Assembly (NCBI GenBank): GCA_017463225.1
Contig: JAFTPO010000051.1
Location: forward strand, 1-64,000
DNA: 64,000 bases
Direction of reading: 5' to 3'
DNA from: Lachnospiraceae bacterium
GTDB lineage: Bacteria; Bacillota; Clostridia; Lachnospirales; Lachnospiraceae
Part shown: piece after piece, positions 1-9,342 of the stretch
Position numbering within the stretch: position 1 is the first letter of the stretch
How the letters are laid out: each line of letters starts with the position of its first letter
The notes under the pieces: model-generated
The model's input: only the letters and a program-made list of their open reading frames with translations
The model's database searches: none
Told to the model about the DNA's origin: nothing
Translations under genes and position numbers: made by a program

Positions 1-444
1 ATCTGATGGAAATTCTTTGGTGTTCACATTTATACCGATTCCTATAACAACATAGTCAGGGCCTGCTTCTGTTAGAATGCCAACTGCTTTTTTGTTGTTA
101 ATATAGACATCGTTTGGCCATTTTATTGTAGTATTAATGTTGCAGATAGTATCAAGTGCCGTAGAAACGGCCAAGGCTGTTACAAGGGTTATGCTGGATA
201 AGTGGTTCATAGACACATTTGGTCTTAGCATAAGGCTGAAGTATAGTCCCTGATTATCTGCTGATGAGAAACTTCTTCCCATACGTCCCCTGCCTGCAGT
301 TTGACTCTTGGCAACCACAAGGCTTCCATGAACACTTCCTCTTTTTGCTAATTCTTTAGCTTTGTTGTTAGTGGAATCGATGGTGTCATAGTAGAGTACA
401 TTATTTATTATTGGAATCTGAAATAGGGTGTTATTTAGTCTCAT
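1..444 (-). CDS. birA: Biotin--[acetyl-CoA-carboxylase] ligase, partial (3' end outside window)
   Basis: Attaches biotin to the carrier lysine of biotin-dependent carboxylases through biotinyl-AMP. The 148 visible codons carry the family hallmarks in order: DSTN at about residue 23, the biotin/ATP loop AGRGRMGRSF at about 50-59, WPNDV at about 109, then KAVGIL and a GIGINVN segment. The protein begins directly with the catalytic domain and lacks the N-terminal helix-turn-helix of bifunctional BirA, so it is probably a monofunctional (group I) ligase with no repressor role. The ATG at 444 overlaps the last codons of the upstream gene by 14 bases and has only a weak GAGG before it, suggesting translational coupling. 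The C-terminus lies beyond position 1. Confidence 0.9.
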   Translation of the reverse strand, partial: MRLNNTLFQIPIINNVLYYDTIDSTNNKAKELAKRGSVHGSLVVAKSQTAGRGRMGRSFSSADNQGLYFSLMLRPNVSMNHLSSITLVTALAVSTALDTICNINTTIKWPNDVYINNKKAVGILTEAGPDYVVIGIGINVNTKEFPSD

Positions 445-892
445 CCTCATCATGCTTTATGCGAGAGTTTACAAATTCATAAATCTTCTCACAAAGCTCT
501 CCCTTCATAGTAAATGGAATAGAATATGCGTCCTTCGTTGTTTTGACGTTTAATACATAAAATATCATATTTTCATCTGCGATAACCATAGTAACAAATT
601 CAATATCATCAAAGCTATATATAGATTCGCCATAATGGTGCTTAACAGTTAAGCCATCTTCATTAAATATATAAGTTATATCAAATGCCTGCTTTCTAAA
701 AGAGGCTCTGATTAAGTATATTCCGTAGAATCCTAAAAAGGTAAGCATTAAAGCTGTAAGGAGCTTGTGCTTGCCGTAACCGTTGAGTGTGAGAAAAAGC
801 TGCGCTCCGGCAACTAAAAGAAATAGGATACCTATTAGTCTATAGGTGATACGATTGTTTTTTCTTTTGCTTACGGTGTATGTAAAACTCAT
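431..892 (-). CDS. Two-helix membrane protein with YcxB/PH-like C-terminal domain (hypothetical)
   Basis: 153-residue protein of unknown function. Two hydrophobic helices lie at about residues 16-55, separated by a short Gly/Lys loop. They are followed by about 90 residues rich in beta-strand pattern (FNEDGLTVKHHYGES, then YSFDDIEFVTMVI) that resembles bacterial PH/YcxB-like domains. The start at 892 is chosen over an upstream ATG at 934 because AAGGAG lies 8 bases before it and the added residues would be an unsupported extension. It is co-transcribed with and overlaps birA. The domain assignment is by eye and tentative. Confidence 0.7.
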   Translation of the reverse strand: MSFTYTVSKRKNNRITYRLIGILFLLVAGAQLFLTLNGYGKHKLLTALMLTFLGFYGIYLIRASFRKQAFDITYIFNEDGLTVKHHYGESIYSFDDIEFVTMVIADENMIFYVLNVKTTKDAYSIPFTMKGELCEKIYEFVNSRIKHDEDETK

Positions 893-938
893 TGGTTTAA
901 ACTCCTTTATATATAATAGATATTTTATAAACACTGTT

Positions 939-967
939 ATTTTATATTAAATATATAGATTTATCAA
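939..967 (-). promoter_or_regulatory. Candidate sigma-A promoter for the membrane protein-birA pair
   Basis: On the minus strand TTGATA is followed after 17 bases by TAAAAT, about 45 bases before the start at 892. The region is very AT-rich, so chance matches are likely. Confidence 0.35.
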
Positions 968-984
968 TTTTTTTCAAACAAAGG

Positions 985-1013
985 TTTTAAAAAATATATG
1001 TTTGTGATACAAT
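985..1013 (+). promoter_or_regulatory. Candidate extended -10 promoter of icd
   Basis: TACAAT at 1008-1013 is preceded by TGA (an extended -10 TGn). The -35 at 985-990 (TTTTAA) is poor. The position, about 40 bases before the icd start, is appropriate. Confidence 0.4.
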
Positions 1014-1054
1014 GTTAAAGATTTTTGTAGGAATATCTAGGAGGAAAGCAGAAT

Positions 1055-2263
1055 ATGGAAAAGATAAAGATGATTACTCCACTTGTTGAGATGGATGGAG
1101 ATGAGATGACTAGGATTCTCTGGAAGATTATTAAGGATGAGCTTATTTATCCATTTATCGATCTTAAGTCAGAGTATTATGATTTAGGCTTAGAGTATAG
1201 AAATGAGACTGATGATAAGGTAACCTTTGATTCAGCTTATGCTACACAGAAGTACGGGGTAGCGGTTAAGTGTGCGACCATCACACCTAATGCAGCTCGT
1301 ATGACTGAGTATAATTTAAAGGAGATGTGGAAGAGTCCAAACGGAACAATTCGTGCGATTCTTGACGGAACGGTATTTAGAGCTCCTATCGTTGTAAAGG
1401 GAATTGAGCCATGTGTTAAGAATTGGAAGAAACCTATTACCATTGCAAGACATGCATATGGTGATGTATATAAGGCAAGTGAGATGAAGATTCCTGCAGC
1501 TGGTAAGGCAGAGCTTGTTTACACTGCTGAGGATGGAACTGAGATTAGAGAGCTTATACATAACTTTGACAAGCCTGGTATTATTCAGGGTATGCATAAT
1601 GTTAATGGTTCTATTGAGAGCTTTGCAAGAAGTTGCTTTAATTATGCTCTTGATACTAAGCAGACACTTTGGTTTGCAACAAAGGACACTATTTCTAAGA
1701 AGTATGACCATACATTTAAGGATATCTTCCAGGAGATTTTCGATGCAGAGTATAAGGAGAAGTTTGATGCGGCAGGTATCGAGTACTTCTACACACTTAT
1801 AGATGATGCTGTTGCCAGAGTGATGAAGTCAGAGGGAGGATATATCTGGGCTTGTAAGAACTATGATGGAGATGTTATGAGTGATATGGTTTCATCAGCC
1901 TTTGGTTCCCTTGCTATGATGACATCAGTGCTTGTATCACCAGACGGAAAGTATGAGTATGAAGCAGCACATGGAACTGTTCAGAGACATTATTATAAGC
2001 ATCTTGCTGGTGAGGAGACTTCAACTAATTCAGTTGCTACAATCTTTGCGTGGACAGGAGCTTTAAGAAAGCGTGGAGAGCTTGATAATCTTCCAGAGCT
2101 TATGGGATTTGCTGATAAGCTTGAGGCAGCAACAATCAAGACTATTGAGGATGGAAAAATGACTAAGGATTTAGCACTTATAACTTCATTAGAGAATGTT
2201 ACTGTGCTTAATAGTGAGGATTTTATTAAGGCAATTAGAGCAACGCTTGAGGCTAGCTTATAA
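1055..2263 (+). CDS. icd: NADP-dependent isocitrate dehydrogenase
   Basis: Oxidatively decarboxylates isocitrate to 2-oxoglutarate in the cytosol, mainly to feed glutamate synthesis in an anaerobe with a split TCA pathway. The 402-residue length and motifs fit the homodimeric eukaryotic-like (type II) family, not the E. coli type. These include the isocitrate loop WKSPNGTIR at about residue 92, the metal-binding aspartates in GDVMSDMV at about 277, and [11 protein letters not shown] at about 309 with the NADP-type HGTVQRHY signature. AGGAGG lies 8 bases before the ATG. It faces the citrate synthase gene across a shared terminator; the two enzymes bracket the oxidative arm citrate to 2-oxoglutarate. 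No aconitase gene is visible here. Confidence 0.95.
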   Translation: MEKIKMITPLVEMDGDEMTRILWKIIKDELIYPFIDLKSEYYDLGLEYRNETDDKVTFDSAYATQKYGVAVKCATITPNAARMTEYNLKEMWKSPNGTIRAILDGTVFRAPIVVKGIEPCVKNWKKPITIARHAYGDVYKASEMKIPAAGKAELVYTAEDGTEIRELIHNFDKPGIIQGMHNVNGSIESFARSCFNYALDTKQTLWFATKDTISKKYDHTFKDIFQEIFDAEYKEKFDAAGIEYFYTLIDDAVARVMKSEGGYIWACKNYDGDVMSDMVSSAFGSLAMMTSVLVSPDGKYEYEAAHGTVQRHYYKHLAGEETSTNSVATIFAWTGALRKRGELDNLPELMGFADKLEAATIKTIEDGKMTKDLALITSLENVTVLNSEDFIKAIRATLEASL

Positions 2264-2265
2264 AT

Positions 2266-2296
2266 AAAAAATCGGTTCGAAAGAACCGATTTTTTT
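2266..2296. terminator. Bidirectional terminator between icd and gltA
   Basis: Perfect 13-bp stem (six A, then TCGGTTC) with a GAAA tetraloop and a T run on both strands. It ends the convergent icd and citrate synthase transcripts. Confidence 0.93.
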
Positions 2297-2298
2297 AT

Positions 2299-3666
2299 TT
2301 AATCTCTCTTGCTTATAGGAACATATTCTCTATTAGGAGCTATGGACATATAAGCAGGTCTTATAATCTTGTTAGCATTAATAAGCTCTTCAATTCTATG
2401 GGCACTCCATCCGGCGATTCTTGCTACTGCAAATAGTGGAGTGAAGAGCTCATGAGGTAGCTCCAGCATACTATATACGAAGCCACTGTAGAAGTCGATA
2501 TTTGGGCTAACACCTTTATATATCTTACGCTTGTCTGCAATAACCTCTTTGGCTATTCTTGCCACATTCTTATATAATGCATACTCCTCCTGACGACCCT
2601 TTTCCTCTGAAAGCTTTTTAACAAACTTCTTGAATAGATTTGCTCTTGGGTCAGAAAGTGAATATACAGCATGTCCCATACCATAGATAAGACCGGCATT
2701 ATCGAAGGCTTTTTTATCCAGGATATCACATAAATATTGTCTAATCTGTGATTCGTCATCCCAGTTGGTTACATGCTCCTTAAGGTCATCAAACATTAAT
2801 TTTACCTTAACATTTGCTCCGCCATGCTTAGGTCCCTTAAGAGAACATAGAGAAGCGGCAACGGATGAATATGTATCGGTTCCTGATGATGTAACAACGT
2901 GAGTAGTAAATGTTGAATTGTTTCCACCACCGTGCTCTGCGTGTAGCACAAGTGCAAGATCAAGAAGCTTGGCCTCTGTATCTGTGTAGGACTTGTCCTT
3001 CCTAAGCATACGAAGAAGATTTTCTGCTGTTGAAAGGTTAGCCTTTGGTGTGTGAATATACATTCCCCGTCCTAAATTATAGTGTCTATGTGCTAGATAT
3101 GCATATACCGCAAGAGTAGGGAAGTTTGCGATAAGCTCTATGCTCTGACGAAGTACATTAGGTATACTTATATCGGAAGTATTTTTGTCATATGAGCTTA
3201 GTGTAAGAATACTCTTAGCCAATGCATTCATAATATCCTTGTTAGGTGCTGTCATTATAACATCCCTGGTAAAGTTTCGAGGAAGCTTTCTATAGTGTCC
3301 TAGTAGAGCTTGGAAGTTCTCAAGGTCAGTTTGGCTTGGAAGCTCCCCAAATAAGAGAAGATACACTGTCTCCTCATATCCAAATCTATCTTCACTTGTA
3401 AATCCATCTACTAAATCATAGATATTAATTCCACGATAAAAAAGCTCACCCTCGATAGGGGTTGGAACACCGTTGATGTCGCGATATGCGTTAATAGTTG
3501 ATATTTCGGTTATACCTGTAAGTACACCCTTGCCATCTAAATCTCGGAGACCTCTCTTAACATTGTACTTAGCATACAAGCTAGTATCGATTAAGTCATG
3601 GGTCTCGCATATGTTAGCTAAGCGTACAAGCTCAGGAGTAACCTCTGAAAATTCTCTAAGATCCAT
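2299..3666 (-). CDS. gltA: Citrate synthase (Si-type family)
   Basis: Condenses oxaloacetate with acetyl-CoA to citrate. The 455-residue protein carries the citrate-synthase catalytic triad regions: HAEHGGGNNSTF with the first histidine at about 243, GMGHAVYSLSDPRA with the second at about 332, and NIDFYSG with the aspartate near 388. The N-terminal extension of about 60 residues before the conserved core is common in clostridial members. The start at 3666 is preferred over an ATG five codons upstream because AAGGAG overlaps that upstream ATG region and is correctly spaced for this one. A 2-methylcitrate synthase cannot be fully excluded by sequence reading, but pairing with icd favours citrate. 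Confidence 0.92.
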   Translation of the reverse strand: MDLREFSEVTPELVRLANICETHDLIDTSLYAKYNVKRGLRDLDGKGVLTGITEISTINAYRDINGVPTPIEGELFYRGINIYDLVDGFTSEDRFGYEETVYLLLFGELPSQTDLENFQALLGHYRKLPRNFTRDVIMTAPNKDIMNALAKSILTLSSYDKNTSDISIPNVLRQSIELIANFPTLAVYAYLAHRHYNLGRGMYIHTPKANLSTAENLLRMLRKDKSYTDTEAKLLDLALVLHAEHGGGNNSTFTTHVVTSSGTDTYSSVAASLCSLKGPKHGGANVKVKLMFDDLKEHVTNWDDESQIRQYLCDILDKKAFDNAGLIYGMGHAVYSLSDPRANLFKKFVKKLSEEKGRQEEYALYKNVARIAKEVIADKRKIYKGVSPNIDFYSGFVYSMLELPHELFTPLFAVARIAGWSAHRIEELINANKIIRPAYMSIAPNREYVPISKRD

Positions 3667-3702
3667 ACTATTCTCCTTCATTTAATTTTATGTATCTATA
3701 AT

Positions 3703-3731
3703 AATATAATATAAAATTAGATATATTACAA
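3703..3731 (-). promoter_or_regulatory. Candidate promoter of gltA
   Basis: Minus-strand TTGTAA, 17-base spacer, TATATT, about 37 bases before the start codon. Confidence 0.4.
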
Positions 3732-3779
3732 ACCTTTAATTAAAAAACTTTTTCCAAAATGTTATAATACATATATTTC

Positions 3780-3808
3780 TTGATGAAAATATTGTTGTAA
3801 GATATAAT
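3780..3808 (+). promoter_or_regulatory. Sigma-A promoter of the coiled-coil gene
   Basis: TTGATG, 17-base spacer, TATAAT, 72 bases before the start at 3881. Confidence 0.55.
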
Positions 3809-3880
3809 ATTTGTGTTGAAGGACAATAATTGTGTAATGTTTTTTTAATATTACTATTCGTTTTTAAGGAGATATATGAG

Positions 3881-4780
3881 ATGGGATTTAAAGAGGATTT
3901 ACTAGACTACGAACAGCTAAAATCCAATCGGAAGGTTTTAGAGAAAAAACTGGAAAATATGAGAAATAGTGTACTGCAAAGGCAAGCTCAGGTTGATGAG
4001 TTTAGATATCACGTGGAGAAGGAAAAACACGACTATGAGGTATTGGAAAGAAACTCTATGAAACAGATTATTACCAAGATAACTGGTAACTACGAGGCAA
4101 AGCTTGAGAAGGAGTATCGTGAATACATAACTGCAAAACAGCATTATGATGAATTAATATATCAGTTAGAATATGCAAATCAGGAAGTGCGTAATCTGGA
4201 AAATGAGATATATAATATGTCCAGTGAAGTCACAAACAAATTAAGACAGATAAAAAATCGTTATCAGTATTCACCGGAGTCACAGGATTACTATGGTGAG
4301 GTGAATAAGCTTCTGTGCAAAAGAAAGGAATATGAGGAGGCTATAAATGCTGTAAGGCAAACATTATACTACGCAGAAGAGGTTATGAAGCATTTGAAGA
4401 ACGCAAGTGATGCATCTACCTGGGATATGCTTGGCGGGGAATTGTTTGCAGATATTTTAAAGTATTCCTCACTGGATAAGGTGGGTAGCGCAGTGGCTGC
4501 AATGAAGAATTCTGCCATTAATATGGAAGCAGAATTAAGCGATATAAGTATAGTGTTTGATATGAATCTTGACTACATTGATAATAGAACAAGAACCTTT
4601 GATGTATTGTTTGATAATTTCTTTTCGGATATACAGGTAAGGGATAGAATATCAAATAACATAAACATAATGTGTGAATATATTGACAGGCTATATGAGT
4701 TAGATAACAATTTGAATAAAGAATGGACAGATATAAATAGCGAGGTTATTGCTTGGAATGAGCAGCTAAGTATAATGTGA
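3881..4780 (+). CDS. Coiled-coil protein of unknown function
   Basis: 299 residues with no recognised domain, signal peptide or membrane segment. Residues about 5-115 and 135-175 are highly charged heptad-rich helix (many Glu/Lys with Leu/Tyr spacing), typical of long coiled coils. The C-terminal 100 residues, starting near WDMLGGELFADILKYSSLDK, look like a compact helical domain. AAGGAG ten bases before ATG 3881 decides the start; the reading frame is open further upstream but without a ribosome site. The gene stands alone between its own promoter and a terminator. I do not recognise the family; a cytoplasmic scaffold is one possibility. Confidence 0.75.
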   Translation: MGFKEDLLDYEQLKSNRKVLEKKLENMRNSVLQRQAQVDEFRYHVEKEKHDYEVLERNSMKQIITKITGNYEAKLEKEYREYITAKQHYDELIYQLEYANQEVRNLENEIYNMSSEVTNKLRQIKNRYQYSPESQDYYGEVNKLLCKRKEYEEAINAVRQTLYYAEEVMKHLKNASDASTWDMLGGELFADILKYSSLDKVGSAVAAMKNSAINMEAELSDISIVFDMNLDYIDNRTRTFDVLFDNFFSDIQVRDRISNNINIMCEYIDRLYELDNNLNKEWTDINSEVIAWNEQLSIM

Positions 4781-4788
4781 TATGTAAG

Positions 4789-4821
4789 AAGAGGAGGTGA
4801 CATTTGTCATATCCTCTTTTT
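4789..4821 (+). terminator. Terminator after the coiled-coil gene
   Basis: Stem AAGAGGA/TCCTCTT with an inner TGAC/GTCA stem, one 2x2 internal loop and a five-T tail. Confidence 0.75.
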
Positions 4822-4913
4822 ACATTATTCACTTACAATGAATTGAAAATAATCGTATTATGAGTACAAGGAAAATAATAGTTACAAAATAAGAATAATT
4901 AGGAGGTAGTCAC

Positions 4914-5864
4914 ATGAGTGAGGCAGTAGTAAAGATAGAGAATTTGGTTAAAAGATACAAAGAGGTGCTTGCCCTTGATCACTTTAACTTAGAGATTAAG
5001 GAGGGTGAGGTTTTCGGACTTTTAGGACCTAACGGTTCTGGTAAGACAACGACCATCAATTGCATCTTATCACTTCTTTCCTATGATAAGGGTGAGGTTG
5101 AAGTGTTTGGTAAGAAGATGTCACCTGACAATTACGAGGCAAAGAGAAATATCGGTGTGGTAATGCAGAATGTAGCAGTTTTCGATGAGCTTACAGTATA
5201 CGAAAACATAGATTACTTCTGTGGTCTATACATAAAGGATAAGGCTAAGAGAAAGGAATATGTAGAGGAAGCAATTACATTTGTAGGACTTGAGGATTTT
5301 AAGAAGTTTTATCCTAAGAAGCTTTCAGGAGGTCTTCTTAGAAGACTTAACATAGCTTGCGGTATCGCCCATAAGCCAAAGCTTATTATTATGGATGAGC
5401 CAACAGTTGCAGTTGACCCACAGAGCAGAAATAAAATTCTTGAGGGAATCGAGGAGCTAAATCGAAATGGTGCCACAATCATTTACACCTCTCATTATAT
5501 GGAGGAGGTTGAGCAGATTTGCAGTCGAATCGCCATTATGGATAAGGGTAAGAACTTAGCACTTGGAACTAAGGATGAGCTTAAGAAGATGATTAAGAAC
5601 ACTGAGACAATCTATATAGAGAAGATTGACGTTACCAAGGAACAGCTTGAAGCAATCAGTAAAATAAATCATGTGTACAGTGCAACCATAGAGGATGGAA
5701 AGCTTCAGGTTAAGTGCAGTGGCGGAAAGCACAATCTTATTAACGTTCTTAATTACATTAACGATAACAATATTCCATGCGGTAGAGTTTACTCAGAACT
5801 TCCAACCTTAAATGATGTATTTCTTGAAATTACAGGTAAAGAGCTTCGAGATAAGGAGGCATAG
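4914..5864 (+). CDS. ABC transporter ATP-binding protein (ABC-2 exporter family)
   Basis: Energises the two membrane proteins encoded directly downstream. Visible motifs are Walker A GPNGSGKTT at about residue 38, Q-loop MQNVAVFDE at about 85, signature LSGGLLRRL at about 138, Walker B LIIMDEPT at about 159 and the switch histidine in YTSHYMEE at about 193. The C-terminal 90 residues form the extra domain usual in DrrA/CcmA-type drug or lipid exporters. AGGAGG is 8 bases before the ATG. The next gene starts 3 bases after its stop. The substrate is not predictable from sequence; association with a LiaS/LiaR-like pair suggests export linked to envelope stress or an antimicrobial. Confidence 0.9.
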   Translation: MSEAVVKIENLVKRYKEVLALDHFNLEIKEGEVFGLLGPNGSGKTTTINCILSLLSYDKGEVEVFGKKMSPDNYEAKRNIGVVMQNVAVFDELTVYENIDYFCGLYIKDKAKRKEYVEEAITFVGLEDFKKFYPKKLSGGLLRRLNIACGIAHKPKLIIMDEPTVAVDPQSRNKILEGIEELNRNGATIIYTSHYMEEVEQICSRIAIMDKGKNLALGTKDELKKMIKNTETIYIEKIDVTKEQLEAISKINHVYSATIEDGKLQVKCSGGKHNLINVLNYINDNNIPCGRVYSELPTLNDVFLEITGKELRDKEA

Positions 5865-5867
5865 CAT

Positions 5868-7013
5868 ATGTTTTGGCATAATTTTAAATATACATTTTTA
5901 ATAACACTTAGAAGTAAGGATCAGATATTCTGGAGCTTAATCTTTACAGTTATTCTTGGAACACTGTTTTATTCTACCTTTGGAAATGCTTATGAATTCG
6001 AACAGCTACAGAGCAACATTCCAGTGGTTGTATACTTAGATGATGAAGCGGTTCAGAAGAATTTTGGTGATATGATAGAAGATATTTCCATAGTTGAAAG
6101 TGGAGAAAAGCTATTAGCTGTAACCTATGTGGATTCCTTTGAAGAGGGCAAGGAGCTTCTTGTTGATGATACTATTGGATTCTTTTATTCAGAGGATGGA
6201 ATGCTAAAGCTTATGGTAAATGGTAACGGTATTCAGGAAAGTATCCTGTCAACTATAGTGGCTAATTACCACCAGATAGTAACAATTATGACTGACCTTT
6301 CCAGTAAGGGTCCTGAGGCTCAGATGGCTGCTATAGAGAAGCTTTTTAGTGAAGCTAGTAACAATGAAGGAATAAGCTTGGGCAAGAAGGCAAATATGGA
6401 TGCGTATTCAGATTATTTCTTTAACCTTATTGCAATGTCATGTCTATTCGCCAGCTTTGCAGGGGTTGCTTTTACTATTAATAACCAGGCTAATCTTTCT
6501 ACCATAGGTGCAAGAAAGAACGTATCAAATACAGGTGGCCTGACTCAGCTTATATCAGGACTTTCAGCTATATGGATATTACTTTCAGCTATGACCTGCA
6601 TAGCCTTTGGGTACCTATTATTAATAGGTGTAAATTTTGGAGATGAGATTCCAAGAATTATCTTGACTATATTTGTAGGAAATATGGTAGGTCTTACCTC
6701 TGGATTCTTTATAGGAAGTATAGGTAAGCTTTCAGAGGGAGTAAAGGAGGCTATTGCGGTAGCATATTCACTTATTAGCTGCTTTATGAGTGGACTTATG
6801 CTTCAGATGATGAAGCCTATGATTCATATGTATTGTCCTATTCTTGAAAAGATTAACCCGGCAGCCAGACTCTGTGACGCTCTATATTCTCTTAAGGTTT
6901 ACGAAACCTATGATAGATTTAACGAGAATATAATAACACTTCTTGTTATGACAGTGATATTTACGCTTGGAGGATTTTTATTAGGAAGGAGAAAGCAGTA
7001 TGCAAGTATTTAA
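5868..7013 (+). CDS. ABC-2 type permease (first subunit)
   Basis: 381-residue integral membrane protein: one helix at about residues 15-37, a large extracytoplasmic domain to about 180, then five further helices. This is the layout of ABC-2 permeases. It partners with the adjacent ATPase. The ribosome site AAGGAGG overlaps the end of the ATPase gene, and the 3' end overlaps the next permease gene by 14 bases, showing tight operon coupling. It shares architecture with the following gene, so the two probably form a heterodimer. Confidence 0.87.
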   Translation: MFWHNFKYTFLITLRSKDQIFWSLIFTVILGTLFYSTFGNAYEFEQLQSNIPVVVYLDDEAVQKNFGDMIEDISIVESGEKLLAVTYVDSFEEGKELLVDDTIGFFYSEDGMLKLMVNGNGIQESILSTIVANYHQIVTIMTDLSSKGPEAQMAAIEKLFSEASNNEGISLGKKANMDAYSDYFFNLIAMSCLFASFAGVAFTINNQANLSTIGARKNVSNTGGLTQLISGLSAIWILLSAMTCIAFGYLLLIGVNFGDEIPRIILTIFVGNMVGLTSGFFIGSIGKLSEGVKEAIAVAYSLISCFMSGLMLQMMKPMIHMYCPILEKINPAARLCDALYSLKVYETYDRFNENIITLLVMTVIFTLGGFLLGRRKQYASI

Positions 7014-8121
7014 GACATTTTTTAAGATATTAAATAAACAGAAGCATCAATTTATAATATACATCAGCATATTTGGAGTTCTCCTTGGCGTACTGTCAAA
7101 TGTAGGAGGAAATGAGAGAAAGGAATTCCAGGGAAGTAAGATGGACATAGTGGTTTTTGACTATGATAATAGTGAAGAGTCAAAGTATCTTCTGGAATAT
7201 ATGTATTCCCTACACAACAAGGTGGATGTTGAAGATGACAGAGAAGAAATACAGGATAGTTTGTATTGGCAGGTAATAGACTATGTTCTATATATAGATG
7301 AAGGGTATTCTGAAACAGGTAAGCTGTCGAACATTAAAAGAGATGGAACTAAAGCTAGTATTTATGTGGAAGAACAGATAGCAGCTTATCAAAAATCTTT
7401 TGATGCATATGTGGCAGCAGGCTACAGCTCAAAGGAGGCTAATGAGAAAACTATAGCTGCTCTTGATAGTGATGGCCTTGTAGGTTATAAGGGTAAAAGC
7501 TCTGTTGAACTTCCTAAGCTGTATTATTATTTCACATATATGACTTACATTATGATTATGCTTCTTATGAATGTTATGGCACCAATTATTATGGTGTTCA
7601 ATAAAAAAGAGATTAAGGACAGAAATTCTGTAGCACCTATGACTATAAAATCAAGAAGCACTCAGCTTATAGGAGCAACTGCAGTACTTAGTATTGCAGT
7701 ATGGGTAGCTCTTATAATTGTGGCAGCCATAATGTTTAAGGGTCAAGTATTCGTAGGTACTAATGCTCTTAATCTGTTAAGCTCATTTGTGTTCCTGCTT
7801 CTTACAGTAGGTATAGTTTGTATAGTAAGTAGCTTTAACCTTAAGGCGCCAACTATAAGTATGATATCTAATATTATAGCTCTTGGAATGGCTTTCTTAG
7901 GTGGCGTATTCGTTCCTATGGAGATATTCAGTGCTGGAATACTTAAGATAGCAAGATTTATGCCGACCTACTGGCAGGTAAAGGCTACAGAAAGCTTGTA
8001 CATAGATGGTGGTTTAGATACCTTCTTTAAATGTGTTGGAATAGAGGCACTTTTTGCAGCTGCATTTATGGCTATAGCACTTATTGTGGCTAAGGTTATG
8101 AAGGAAAGAAGAGAGGGTTAA
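7000..8121 (+). CDS. ABC-2 type permease (second subunit)
   Basis: 373 residues with the same plan as its upstream partner: helix at about 15-35, extracytoplasmic region to about 175, five helices to the end and a basic C-terminus. The N-terminal part after the first helix (VVFDYDNSEESKYLLEYM) is typical of the periplasmic-type domain of this family. The start is set by AGGAAGGAG upstream of ATG 7000, inside the previous gene. It forms the exporter with the two preceding products. Confidence 0.87.
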   Translation: MQVFKTFFKILNKQKHQFIIYISIFGVLLGVLSNVGGNERKEFQGSKMDIVVFDYDNSEESKYLLEYMYSLHNKVDVEDDREEIQDSLYWQVIDYVLYIDEGYSETGKLSNIKRDGTKASIYVEEQIAAYQKSFDAYVAAGYSSKEANEKTIAALDSDGLVGYKGKSSVELPKLYYYFTYMTYIMIMLLMNVMAPIIMVFNKKEIKDRNSVAPMTIKSRSTQLIGATAVLSIAVWVALIIVAAIMFKGQVFVGTNALNLLSSFVFLLLTVGIVCIVSSFNLKAPTISMISNIIALGMAFLGGVFVPMEIFSAGILKIARFMPTYWQVKATESLYIDGGLDTFFKCVGIEALFAAAFMAIALIVAKVMKERREG

Positions 8122-8133
8122 AGCAAATTGACG

Positions 8134-8167
8134 AAAGGGGAGTTCGCATTGAAGTGGACTCCTTTTT
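8134..8167 (+). terminator. Weak terminator-like hairpin after the exporter genes
   Basis: GGAGT/ACTCC stem with an inner TTC/GAA pairing and TTTTT. The kinase promoter overlaps its 3' arm, so some read-through into the kinase is plausible. Confidence 0.5.
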
Positions 8168-8177
8168 GTGATAATAT
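8149..8177 (+). promoter_or_regulatory. Candidate promoter of the sensor kinase gene
   Basis: TTGAAG, 17-base spacer, TAATAT, 30 bases before the start codon; it overlaps the terminator-like hairpin. Confidence 0.5.
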
Positions 8178-8206
8178 AAGGTGGATTAAGTAATCGAGGA
8201 GAAACA

Positions 8207-9298
8207 ATGACATATATAGTTGACAAGATAATTTTAATATTGTTAACAGCATTTCTATTGTACAGTAGCTGTAGCATAGACCGACTTGTAATATATCTAT
8301 TAGTTGGTATTATTTTTGCCTGTTTGAATGGTTATTTTGAAAATAAGAAGATATTAATAATACCGGGCGTGGTGTATGTGGCAGCCATTATATTCGTGCC
8401 GGAGCTGATTCTTATAGCGCCTATAGTGTGTTATGATTTGTTTGGACAGAGATTATATATACTTGAGACTATAATCGGAGTAGTATTACTTGGCACAATA
8501 GATGACATAGGAATTATCTCAATAATATTTTTGCTTGTGGTTACTTTGCTGGCTCATATTATGTACTATAAAAGCAATCGAAATGAAAATCTAAGTCAGC
8601 AAATAAAGCATATTAGAGATGACAGCGAAGAAAGGAATATTCTTCTGGCAGATAAAAATAAACATCTTATCGAGAGACAGGATCAAGATATTTATGTGGC
8701 AACACTTAAGGAGCGTAACCGTATAGCTAGAGATATTCACGACAATGTAGGGCATATGATTACAAGATCTATCCTTCAGATGGGTGCCCTTATGACTATT
8801 AATAAGCAGGAGCCCTTACATAGTCAGCTTGAGTCTGTAAAGAACAATTTAGATGTAGCTATGAATAATATTAGGGAGAGTGTTCATGACCTTCATGATG
8901 AGTCCATAGATTTAAGACAGGCAATTAGTGACTTGATGGACGAGATAAGGGATAGCTTTGAGTGTGCTGTAGATTATGATATAGGGGATAATATCGACAG
9001 AAAATACAAATATGCTATAATTGGTATTGTTCGCGAAGCAGTATCCAATATAATCAAGCATAGTAAAAGCGACAGCGTTGATATAATAATTAGGGAACAT
9101 CCCGGTATGTATCAGCTGATTATACACGATTATGTTAAGAATAAGGCACATACCAATGTTGCTGCTGCTACCAAGAATATTGGCAGAACAGACGGAATAG
9201 GAATTCAAAATATGCAGGATAGAGTAAAGTCCCTAAAGGGAAATATATCTATAGATGAAAGTAATGGCTATAAGATATTTGTAACCTTTCCCAAATAG
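8207..9298 (+). CDS. Membrane sensor histidine kinase, HisKA_3 (NarX/LiaS-like)
   Basis: 363 residues. About five hydrophobic helices occupy residues 5-125 with hardly any external loop, an intramembrane-sensing layout. The dimerisation domain has the HisKA_3 phospho-site NRIARDIHDNVGH at about 171-183, with His 178 as acceptor. The ATPase domain has the N-box VREAVSNIIKHS at about 270 and the G-box GIGIQNMQDR near 333. It is paired with the response regulator 44 bases downstream. Adjacency to an ABC-2 exporter resembles bacitracin/lantibiotic or LiaRS sensing modules, so the exporter operon is the likely target; this is inference. Confidence 0.9.
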   Translation: MTYIVDKIILILLTAFLLYSSCSIDRLVIYLLVGIIFACLNGYFENKKILIIPGVVYVAAIIFVPELILIAPIVCYDLFGQRLYILETIIGVVLLGTIDDIGIISIIFLLVVTLLAHIMYYKSNRNENLSQQIKHIRDDSEERNILLADKNKHLIERQDQDIYVATLKERNRIARDIHDNVGHMITRSILQMGALMTINKQEPLHSQLESVKNNLDVAMNNIRESVHDLHDESIDLRQAISDLMDEIRDSFECAVDYDIGDNIDRKYKYAIIGIVREAVSNIIKHSKSDSVDIIIREHPGMYQLIIHDYVKNKAHTNVAAATKNIGRTDGIGIQNMQDRVKSLKGNISIDESNGYKIFVTFPK

Positions 9299-9342
9299 CA
9301 GAATTATGTAAACTAATATAAATATATATTAGGAGGTAAGAT

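Noticed and set aside
1316-1711. 131-codon minus-strand frame inside icd, and many similar opposite-strand frames
   Set aside because: They lie wholly within well-supported genes, lack ribosome sites and give peptides without domain features.
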